Shown in pieces: positions 57,610-64,000 of a stretch of DNA of 64,000 nt. The DNA is from Allobosea sp. Root381 (GTDB lineage: Bacteria > Pseudomonadota > Alphaproteobacteria > Rhizobiales > Beijerinckiaceae), in assembly GCF_001429395.1 (NCBI RefSeq), contig NZ_LMJT01000004.1, forward strand, positions 694-64,693. The letters run 5' to 3'. The translations under genes and the position numbers were made by a program. The notes below the pieces were generated by a model that saw only the letters and a program-made list of their open reading frames with translations, did not search any database and was not told the origin of the DNA. Each line of letters starts with the position of its first letter. Position 1 is the stretch's first letter.

Positions 57610-58227
57610 ATGCGCATCCTGCTGATCGACAACTACGACAGCTTCACCTGGAACCTCGTCCACCTCATCGGTGGGCTCGGGGCCGAGGTCGATGTGCGCC
57701 GTAACGATGCGCTGACGGTCGCGGAAGCGCTCGACGACGAGCATGACGCGATCGTGCTTTCGCCCGGCCCATGCACCCCGAACGAAGCCGGCATCTGCCT
57801 CGATCTCGTGCGCGAGGGCGCCGGCCGGAAGCCGATCTTCGGCGTCTGCCTGGGGCTGCAATCGATCGGTCAAGCTTTTGGCGGCGACGTCGTTCGCGCC
57901 CCTTTGCCGATGCACGGCAAGGTCTCGGCGATCCAGCACAAGGCCCGCGGGCTGTTCCGCGGCATCAACGGGCCGCTGCAGGCGACGCGCTACCACTCGC
58001 TGGTCGTGGCCCGCGAGACCTGCCCTGCCGATCTCGAGATCGAAGCGGAGTCCGGCGACGGGCTGATAATGGCCTTGTCGCATCGCAGCCTGCCGGTGCA
58101 TGGCGTGCAGTTCCATCCCGAAAGCATCGCCTCCGAGCACGGCGCGACGATCCTGCGGAACTTTCTCGACATCGCCGAGCGATGGCAGCGCGAACACGGC
58201 GGCGCGGCCCTGGCCGGCGCCGTCTGA
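57610..58227 (+). CDS. trpG: Anthranilate synthase component II (glutamine amidotransferase)
   Basis: Class I glutamine amidotransferase subunit supplying ammonia to TrpE for anthranilate formation. The protein has 205 residues. It begins MRILLIDNYDSFTWNLVHL, has the nucleophile C80 in FGVCLGLQSIGQAFGG and the His-Glu pair in VQFHPESIASEHG. It could also serve PabB, as in organisms with a shared subunit. trpE is not in the window. The gene leads the run trpG-trpD-trpC-moaC-moeA. Confidence 0.95.
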   Translation: MRILLIDNYDSFTWNLVHLIGGLGAEVDVRRNDALTVAEALDDEHDAIVLSPGPCTPNEAGICLDLVREGAGRKPIFGVCLGLQSIGQAFGGDVVRAPLPMHGKVSAIQHKARGLFRGINGPLQATRYHSLVVARETCPADLEIEAESGDGLIMALSHRSLPVHGVQFHPESIASEHGATILRNFLDIAERWQREHGGAALAGAV

Positions 58228-58296
58228 CCGCGAGACGCCCGCTCGAGCCACTTCTTCTTTTCGACCCCGCTAGGTCGCAATCCACGCAGAGATCCC

Positions 58297-59310
58297 ATGG
58301 ACGATTTCAAGCCCTTCATCGCCAAGGTCGCGACCGGCGCCTCCCTGTCGCGGGAGGAAGCCCGCGACGCCTTTGACACGATCCTCTCGGGCGGCGTCAC
58401 CAATGCGCAATCCGCCGCCTTCCTGATGGCGCTGCGCGTGCGGGGCGAGACGGTCGAGGAGATCACCGGCGCGGTCGGCGCGATGCGCGGCAAGATGCTG
58501 ACGGTGCAGGCCCCGACCGACGCGATCGACATCGTCGGCACCGGCGGCGATTCCTCCGGCTCCTACAACGTCTCGACGCTGGCCTCGATCGTCACCGCCG
58601 CCTGCGGCGTGCCGGTCGCCAAGCATGGCAACCGCGCCGCCTCTTCCAAGACCGGCACGGCCGACGTGCTGATGGCGCTCGGCGTCAAGGTGGGGCTCGA
58701 TCCGGCCGCGACCGAGCGCTGCCTCGCGCAGGCCGGACTCTGCTTCATGTTCGCGCCGACGCATCATGCCTCGATGCGCCATGTCGCGCCGGTGCGCGTC
58801 GAGCTCGGCACCCGGACGATCTTCAACCTGCTCGGCCCGCTCTCGAACCCGGCCGGCGTCAAACGCCAGCTGATCGGCGCCTTCTCCGAGACCTGGCTCG
58901 AGCCGATGGTGCGCGTGCTGCAGACGCTGGGCTCGACCCGGATCTGGGCAGCGCATGGCTCGGACGGCCTCGACGAGATCACCACCACCGGGCCGACGCG
59001 GATCTTCTCGCTGGAGAACGGCAAGATCGAGAGCTTCACGATCAATCCCGAGGATGTCGGGTTGGCCCGCGCCAAGCCGGAGGATTTGCGTGGCGGGGAG
59101 CCGGCGCAGAACGCAGCGGCGCTGAGCGCCGTGCTCGCTGGCGAGAAGACGGCCTTCCGCGACATCGCCTTGTTCAACGCGGCAGCCGCGCTTCTCGTCG
59201 CCGGCCAGGCCGGCGACCTGCGCGACGGCTTCGCCCGCGCGACCGAAGCGCTCGATTCCGGCAAGGCCAAGGCCAAGCTGGCAGCCCTCGTCGCCAGCTC
59301 GAACACGTGA
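58297..59310 (+). CDS. trpD: Anthranilate phosphoribosyltransferase
   Basis: Joins anthranilate and PRPP to form phosphoribosyl-anthranilate in tryptophan synthesis; 337 residues, normal length. PRPP and metal sites are visible in [35 protein letters not shown] and the anthranilate-side region [12 protein letters not shown] with [16 protein letters not shown]. It follows trpG after 69 bases and precedes trpC by seven. Confidence 0.97.
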   Translation: MDDFKPFIAKVATGASLSREEARDAFDTILSGGVTNAQSAAFLMALRVRGETVEEITGAVGAMRGKMLTVQAPTDAIDIVGTGGDSSGSYNVSTLASIVTAACGVPVAKHGNRAASSKTGTADVLMALGVKVGLDPAATERCLAQAGLCFMFAPTHHASMRHVAPVRVELGTRTIFNLLGPLSNPAGVKRQLIGAFSETWLEPMVRVLQTLGSTRIWAAHGSDGLDEITTTGPTRIFSLENGKIESFTINPEDVGLARAKPEDLRGGEPAQNAAALSAVLAGEKTAFRDIALFNAAAALLVAGQAGDLRDGFARATEALDSGKAKAKLAALVASSNT

Positions 59311-59317
59311 GGCGGCC

Positions 59318-60127
59318 GTGACCGACATTCTCGCGAAGATCGAGGCCTATAAGCGCCAGGAGATCGCCGCCGCGAAGGCAGCCGTCCCGCAGGCCGAGAT
59401 CGAGCGCCGGGCGCAGGCCGCCGATCCGGTGCGCGGCTTTGCCGCTGCGTTGGCTGCCAGGCATGAAGCGGGCAAGCCGGCCCTGATCGCCGAGATCAAG
59501 AAGGCGAGCCCGTCCAAAGGCCTGATCCGCGCGGATTTCGACCCGCCGGCACTGGCCCGCGCCTATGCGCAGGGCGGCGCCGCCTGCCTCTCGGTGCTGA
59601 CCGATGGGCCGTCCTTCCAGGGCAAGCCCGAATTCCTGATGCAGGCACGCGACGCCTCCGGCCTGCCGGCGCTGCGCAAGGACTTCCTCTACGAACCCTA
59701 TCAGGTCTACGAGGCGCGGGCCTGGGGCGCCGACTGCATCCTGATCATCATGGCCGGCGTCGATGACGCGACCGCGCGCGATCTGGAGGAAACCGCCATG
59801 GGTCTCGGCATGGACGTACTCGTCGAGGTCCATGACGAGGCCGAGCTCGACCGCGCGCTCGCCCTTAAGAGCCGGCTGGTCGGCATCAACAACCGCGACC
59901 TGCGCAGCTTCCATGTCGATCTCGCGGTGACGGAGCGTCTCGCTCCGCGCATTCCCGCGGACCGGATCATCGTCGGCGAGAGCGGCATCTTCACCCATGA
60001 CGACGTCACCCGCTTGAACCGTGTCCGCGTCGAGACCTTCCTCGTCGGCGAGAGCCTGATGCGGCAGGCGGACGTGGCCAAGGCGACGCGCGATCTCCTA
60101 GAAGGCGAAGCCGAGGCCGTCGCGTGA
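59318..60127 (+). CDS. trpC: Indole-3-glycerol phosphate synthase
   Basis: Fourth enzyme of tryptophan synthesis: ring closure and decarboxylation to indole-3-glycerol phosphate. The protein has 269 residues, beginning with a GTG codon. Catalytic features are the Lys in [36 protein letters not shown], the Lys in [21 protein letters not shown], the Glu in [19 protein letters not shown] and [12 protein letters not shown]. Its end overlaps moaC by four bases (GTGA). Confidence 0.97.
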   Translation: MTDILAKIEAYKRQEIAAAKAAVPQAEIERRAQAADPVRGFAAALAARHEAGKPALIAEIKKASPSKGLIRADFDPPALARAYAQGGAACLSVLTDGPSFQGKPEFLMQARDASGLPALRKDFLYEPYQVYEARAWGADCILIIMAGVDDATARDLEETAMGLGMDVLVEVHDEAELDRALALKSRLVGINNRDLRSFHVDLAVTERLAPRIPADRIIVGESGIFTHDDVTRLNRVRVETFLVGESLMRQADVAKATRDLLEGEAEAVA

Positions 60128-60621
60128 GCAAGCTCAGCCATCTCGACGCGCGCGGGCAGGCCCATATGGTCGATGTCGGCGACAAGGCCGAGACCTCGCG
60201 CATCGCGATCGCCGAAGGCTGCGTCGTGATGCAGCCGCAGACGCTGGCGATCGTGCGCGACGGCGATGCGAAGAAGGGGGACGTGCTCGGCACGGCGCGG
60301 CTCGCCGGCATCATGGCCGCCAAGCGCACCCATGAGCTGATTCCGCTCTGCCACCCGCTGCTGATCAGCAAGGTCGCAGTCGATCTCCAACTGGACGAGG
60401 CCCTGCCCGGCGTGCGCGTACGCGCCGAGGTCAAGATGAAGGGCCAGACCGGCGTCGAGATGGAGGCGCTGACCGCCGTCAGCGTCGCCTGCCTGACCGT
60501 CTACGACATGGTCAAGGCGGCCGATCGCGCCATGCGGATCGAGAACATCCGGCTCGTCCATAAATCCGGCGGCAAATCCGGCACGTTCGAGGCCGAGACC
60601 TCCGAGGCGGAGACCACCTGA
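60124..60621 (+). CDS. moaC: Cyclic pyranopterin monophosphate synthase
   Basis: Molybdenum-cofactor step that converts the MoaA product to cyclic pyranopterin monophosphate; 165 residues, GTG start. Family segments are [50 protein letters not shown] and [23 protein letters not shown], including the catalytic Lys, His and Asp positions. It is translationally coupled to trpC and, by a one-base TGATG overlap, to moeA. Confidence 0.97.
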   Translation: MSKLSHLDARGQAHMVDVGDKAETSRIAIAEGCVVMQPQTLAIVRDGDAKKGDVLGTARLAGIMAAKRTHELIPLCHPLLISKVAVDLQLDEALPGVRVRAEVKMKGQTGVEMEALTAVSVACLTVYDMVKAADRAMRIENIRLVHKSGGKSGTFEAETSEAETT

Positions 60622-61832
60622 TGGCCCTGACTCCGGTTCCGGTCGCACTCAAGGCGCTGCTGGACAGCGTTCCCGCCACGACCGAAGCCGAGTCACTGCC
60701 GCTCGCCCAATGCGCCTGGCGCGTGCTGGCGGCGGATGTCGCGGCGCTGCGGACGCAGCCGCCCTTCGCCAATTCCGCGATGGACGGCTATGCCGTGCGC
60801 GCCGAGGATCTCGCGCCGGGCAGCGAATTGCACGTGATCGGCGAATCCGCCGCGGGGCGTTCCTTTGCGGGCGCGATTGGGCCGGGTCAGGCCGTGCGGA
60901 TCTTCACCGGCGCGCCGATCCCCGAGGGCGCCGACACCATCCTGATCCAGGAGAATGCCGACGGCGTCGGCTCGGCCTCGATCCGCGTGCGCGAGGGCGC
61001 GCCGAAGGGCAAGTTCATCCGCTCGGCCGGGCTCGACTTCGCGCAGGGCGACGTGCTGCTGCGCGCCGGCCGCCGGCTCGACAGCGCGGCGCTTGGCCTT
61101 GCCGCAGCGGCGGGGCATCCGGTTCTGCCCGTGCGCCGCAAGCCGCTCGTCGCGATCCTCGCCACCGGCGACGAACTCGTCCTACCGGGAGAGACGGTAG
61201 GGCCGGACCAGATCGTCGCCTCGAACAGTTTTTCGCTCGCGGCGCTGGTCGAGCAGGCTGGCGGCATGGTGCTCGATCTCGGCATCGCGCGCGACAATCA
61301 TCCCGATCTCGCCGCGCGGATCGAGCAGGCCAAGGCCGCCGGCGCCGATGTGCTCGTAACCCTCGGCGGCGCCTCGGTCGGGGCACATGACCTCGTCCAG
61401 GAAGCCCTCACCCGCCAAGGCATGACGCTCGGCTTCTGGAAGATCGCGATGCGACCGGGCAAGCCGATGATGATGGGCCGGCTCGGCCGCATGGTCGCGG
61501 TCGGCCTGCCCGGCAATCCGGTCTCGTCCATCGTCTGCGGCCATCTCTTCGTCGTGCCGCTGATCGAGGCCCTGCTCGGCATGCCTGCGCCAGAGCGCGA
61601 CCGCAGCGAGCCGGGCATCCTCGGTCGTGATATGCCGGCTAACGACGAGCGCGAAGACTATCTGCGCTCCGACCTTGCCTTGACCGCCGCGGGCTTGGAA
61701 GCGACGCCGTTCGACCGCCAGGACTCGTCGATGCTCGGCCTGCTGGCGCGCGCCCAAACGCTGGCGATCCGCCCGGCTTTCGCCGAGCCGGCTAAGAAGG
61801 GCGATCCCTGCCGCATCATCCGGCTGCGCTGA
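60621..61832 (+). CDS. moeA: Molybdopterin molybdotransferase
   Basis: Inserts molybdenum into adenylylated molybdopterin; 403 residues, the normal MoeA size. Domain III carries the conserved SNSFSLAAL..., TLGGASVGAHDLVQEAL, RPGKPMMMG and GLPGNPVSSIV. The N-terminal part has FANSAMDGYAVRAEDL and FTGAPIPEGADTILIQE. It follows moaC without a gap and ends 127 bases before lexA. Confidence 0.97.
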   Translation: MALTPVPVALKALLDSVPATTEAESLPLAQCAWRVLAADVAALRTQPPFANSAMDGYAVRAEDLAPGSELHVIGESAAGRSFAGAIGPGQAVRIFTGAPIPEGADTILIQENADGVGSASIRVREGAPKGKFIRSAGLDFAQGDVLLRAGRRLDSAALGLAAAAGHPVLPVRRKPLVAILATGDELVLPGETVGPDQIVASNSFSLAALVEQAGGMVLDLGIARDNHPDLAARIEQAKAAGADVLVTLGGASVGAHDLVQEALTRQGMTLGFWKIAMRPGKPMMMGRLGRMVAVGLPGNPVSSIVCGHLFVVPLIEALLGMPAPERDRSEPGILGRDMPANDEREDYLRSDLALTAAGLEATPFDRQDSSMLGLLARAQTLAIRPAFAEPAKKGDPCRIIRLR

Positions 61833-61888
61833 CGAAGCGCAGCCGTTTCGATCGTGGCGTTCTGACCTTGCGCGAGCCCCGGCTTGCG

Positions 61889-61903
61889 GAACACAACACG
61901 AAC
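61889..61903. promoter_or_regulatory. LexA box in the lexA promoter (perfect)
   Basis: GAAC-ACAACAC-GAAC is the reverse-orientation form of the consensus GTTC-N7-GTTC. It lies 57 bases before the lexA start, supporting autoregulation. Confidence 0.88.
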
Positions 61904-61912
61904 GTGTAGGGT

Positions 61913-61927
61913 GTTCGTGATTTGTTT
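61913..61927. promoter_or_regulatory. Second, imperfect LexA box in the lexA promoter
   Basis: GTTC-GTGATTT-GTTT matches the consensus except for the last base. It lies 10 bases after the perfect box and in the opposite orientation, so it may be an auxiliary, weaker site. Confidence 0.55.
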
Positions 61928-61959
61928 CGAATCTGCGCTATCCGGCGCCGGCGGGGATC

Positions 61960-62661
61960 ATGCTGACACGCAAACAGTTCGAACTGCTTCGCTTCATCCA
62001 GGAACGCCTGCGCGAGACCGGCGTTCCCCCCTCCTTCGACGAGATGAAGGATGCGCTCGACCTGCGCTCCAAGTCCGGTATCCACCGCCTGATCATGGCG
62101 CTCGAGGAGCGTGGCTTCATCCGGCGCCTGCCGAACCGGGCGCGCGCGCTTGAGATCATCAAGTTTCCCGAGAATACCGGCGGCCAGCCGGCGGCGCGCG
62201 GGCGGTTCAACCCCTCGGTGGTCCAAGGCGGGCTGGCCAAGCCGAAGCCCGTCGAGGCCGTTCCCGAGGATGCGCGCGGCACCGTCGCGATCCCGGTCAT
62301 GGGCCGGATCGCGGCCGGTACACCGATCTCGGCCATCCAGAGCCGCAGCCACAGCGTCGCCCTGCCCGCCGACATGCTGGGATCTGGCGAGCACTACGCG
62401 CTCGAGGTCCGCGGCGATTCGATGGTCGAGGCCGGCATCCTGGACGGTGACACCGTCGTCATCCGCAGGCAGGACACCGCCAATACCGGCGACATCATCG
62501 TGGCCCTGATCGACGACGAGGAAGCGACCCTCAAGCGGCTGCGCAAGCGCGGCTCCTCGATCGCGCTGGAGGCAGCCAATCCCGCCTATGAGACACGGGT
62601 ACTCGGCCCGGACCGGGTCAAGATCCAGGGCCGTCTCGTCAACCTGATGCGGCGCTACTGA
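61960..62661 (+). CDS. lexA: LexA repressor of the SOS response
   Basis: The 233-residue repressor has a winged-helix DNA-binding domain (residues 1-65: [43 protein letters not shown]). A flexible linker leads to the self-cleavage site A119-G120 (RIAAGTPIS) and a peptidase domain with the S154/K192 dyad ([20 protein letters not shown]). The SKSGIHRL recognition helix is the alphaproteobacterial version that reads GTTC-N7-GTTC. It represses itself and the imuA-imuB-dnaE2 cassette in this window. Its stop overlaps the convergent comEC end by seven bases. Confidence 0.97.
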   Translation: MLTRKQFELLRFIQERLRETGVPPSFDEMKDALDLRSKSGIHRLIMALEERGFIRRLPNRARALEIIKFPENTGGQPAARGRFNPSVVQGGLAKPKPVEAVPEDARGTVAIPVMGRIAAGTPISAIQSRSHSVALPADMLGSGEHYALEVRGDSMVEAGILDGDTVVIRRQDTANTGDIIVALIDDEEATLKRLRKRGSSIALEAANPAYETRVLGPDRVKIQGRLVNLMRRY

Positions 62662-64000
62662 AGCCGCTCGGCTTCCGCCGGATCGTCGGCGGTCGGCTGG
62701 GTCGCAGGTCTGGCCGGCGTTGCCGGCACCGCGTCTAGCTTGCGGTTCCAGGGCCGATCGCTGCCGCTCTGCTCGGCAGCCAAACTGCGCCAACCGCCTC
62801 CGCGACGGATGAGTGAGGTCGCGCCGTCGCGGATGAGCGCCATGCGGTCGATCAGCATCGCCTTGCAGGGCGCCGTCCAGGGTATCGACGTGACGACGAG
62901 GTCGGCGCGACGGCAATCCTCGATGATGGCGAGGCGATCGCGGGCATAAGCGACGCTGCGCCCCTGCTTGGTCGTGAGCACGCAGCCCTGCGCATCGCAG
63001 GCCGCGCCATGGCGAAGCGCCGCGTCATCCGGGTTGCGGCCATCGCCATCGGCGGTGAGCCATTGCTGCAGCACGAAGCGACTCGGCCGCCCGGCAACGA
63101 TCAGGGTGCCGTCCTTGCCGCGCACGGCTATGCCTGAACCGTCGCGCTCGATCAGGACCTCGGGCTTTTCAGGCTTGGCGGCGACGGCGACGCCAGCCAT
63201 CAGCGGCAGGATCGCGAGGAAACGCAGCTTCGTCGTCCAGAGCGTAATCCAGAGCAGCGCCGCGGCGAAGCAGGCGAGCGCGGCCGGGCCGAAGGCTGCG
63301 ACCACCACCGTCGAGTGATCCAGCGTCGCGACCCAATGCGCGAGCTTCAGAACGATTTCGGAGGCCGCACCCATCAGCCACCAGGCCGGCCAGTCCAGCC
63401 CGAACGGATAGGCGAGCACGCCGAAGACCGCCGCCGGCATGACGAAAAGCGAGACGAAGGGGAGCGCCAGCGCGTTGCCGAGTAGGCCGAACGGGTTGAA
63501 GGTCTGGAAATGATAGGCGCCGAAGGGCGCAGTCGCAGCCGTCGCCAGCAGCGTGGTGACGACGATGCCGATCCCTGCGATCCAGAGCGGACGAAGCGGC
63601 CAGGGCAGGACCGGCGGCGGCCGGGAGCGGTCGCGGCTCTCCCAGCGCTCCGCGAAGGCGATCAGCGCCGCCACCGCCCCGAACGACATCTGGAAGCTCG
63701 GGCCGAGCAGGGCCTCGGGCTCGCGCAGCAGGACGATGATCGCAGCCAGAGCGAGGTTGCGCATGCTCAGCGCCGGCCGGTCGACGAGGATCGCACCGAG
63801 CATGACGAGCGTCATGATGAGCGAGCGCACGGTCGCAACCTCGCTGCCCGAGAACAGGCAATAGGCGGTCGCGCCGATCATCGCCGCAACCGCCGCGATC
63901 TTCTTGATTGGCCAGCGCAGGGCGAGGGTCCGCGACAGCGCCAGCAGCGCCCGGACCAGCCAGAAGATCGTGCCGGCGGCGAGCACCATGTGCAGGCCCG
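62655..64000 (-). CDS. comEC: ComEC/Rec2 family competence DNA channel protein (partial, 5' part off the window)
   Basis: The minus frame is open to the last base, with GLHMVLAAG at the edge. This is the conserved SGLHM-type motif of the ComEC competence domain. About 448 C-terminal residues are seen: many membrane segments (about ten), including [25 protein letters not shown] and a [11 protein letters not shown] motif, then a soluble region. That region lacks the metallo-beta-lactamase HxHxDH signature; it is shortened to a domain with [20 protein letters not shown]. This C-terminal form is common in alphaproteobacteria. ComEC moves single-stranded DNA across the inner membrane. It overlaps lexA convergently. 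Confidence 0.92.
   Translation of the reverse strand, partial: GLHMVLAAGTIFWLVRALLALSRTLALRWPIKKIAAVAAMIGATAYCLFSGSEVATVRSLIMTLVMLGAILVDRPALSMRNLALAAIIVLLREPEALLGPSFQMSFGAVAALIAFAERWESRDRSRPPPVLPWPLRPLWIAGIGIVVTTLLATAATAPFGAYHFQTFNPFGLLGNALALPFVSLFVMPAAVFGVLAYPFGLDWPAWWLMGAASEIVLKLAHWVATLDHSTVVVAAFGPAALACFAAALLWITLWTTKLRFLAILPLMAGVAVAAKPEKPEVLIERDGSGIAVRGKDGTLIVAGRPSRFVLQQWLTADGDGRNPDDAALRHGAACDAQGCVLTTKQGRSVAYARDRLAIIEDCRRADLVVTSIPWTAPCKAMLIDRMALIRDGATSLIRRGGGWRSLAAEQSGSDRPWNRKLDAVPATPARPATQPTADDPAEAERLQ

Noticed and set aside
55701-57632. Minus-strand open frame of 643 codons opposite the HerA-like gene
   Set aside because: The plus strand shows Walker A, Walker B and a coherent ATPase fold. 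The minus frame shows none.

Overview
The window is GC-rich, densely coded DNA from the chromosome of an alphaproteobacterium, most likely of the order Hyphomicrobiales (Rhizobiales) and possibly close to Bosea. I infer this from the gene order pyrB-pyrX-plsY-dprA and trpGDC-moaC-moeA-lexA-comEC, from SOS boxes of the alphaproteobacterial direct-repeat type (GTTC-N7-GTTC), and from dispersed CTCATCCTGAGGAGC and GTCATTCCGGGGC palindromic repeats. Genus is not proven. I see no rRNA, tRNA, CRISPR array, insertion sequence or prophage.

1-10.1 kb is a type I secretion locus. Two large RTX proteins lie on the minus strand: a glycerophosphodiesterase-RTX mosaic cut by the left edge, and a 1248-residue RTX/filamentous protein. 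They diverge from a PrtD-type ABC exporter and its HlyD-type adaptor. 10.2-15.2 kb holds gatA and gatC (glutaminyl/asparaginyl-tRNA amidation), an UPF0173 metallohydrolase, adenine deaminase and a small lipoprotein.

15.5-22.75 kb is a 3-sulfolactate catabolic cluster. Two opposite-handed dehydrogenases (comC, slcC) interconvert the enantiomers through sulfopyruvate. A YeiH-type exporter (suyZ), an embedded GNAT enzyme and sulfo-lyase (suyB, suyA) follow. A divergent GntR/HutC regulator has a perfect palindromic operator in the shared promoter, and an orphan TctC-type binding protein ends in a strong terminator.

22.8-37.6 kb is mixed housekeeping: ruvX, an AEC transporter, dprA, plsY, a dihydroorotase homologue that has lost its metal-binding HxH, pyrB, a serine hydrolase, topA, a DUF2778 protein, a VOC ring-cleavage dioxygenase and small exported proteins.

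37.7-45.7 kb is an aromatic acyl-CoA catabolic cluster, most simply read as anthranilate (2-aminobenzoate) degradation. A flavin monooxygenase/old-yellow-enzyme fusion diverges from SDR, MarR, enoyl-CoA hydratase, acyl-CoA dehydrogenase, aminobenzoate/benzoate-CoA ligase and RidA genes. Two related palindromes in the divergent promoter are likely operators of the MarR protein.

45.9-52.8 kb carries an SDR gene and the SOS mutagenesis cassette imuA-imuB-dnaE2 behind a perfect LexA box. dnaE2 contains two intergenic-type palindromic repeats inserted in frame, adding about 80 residues. 52.9-64 kb carries an ABC exporter, a ceramidase-like membrane protein, a YARHG protein, a HerA-like ATPase, trpG-trpD-trpC-moaC-moeA, autoregulated lexA and the 3' part of comEC, which runs off the right edge.
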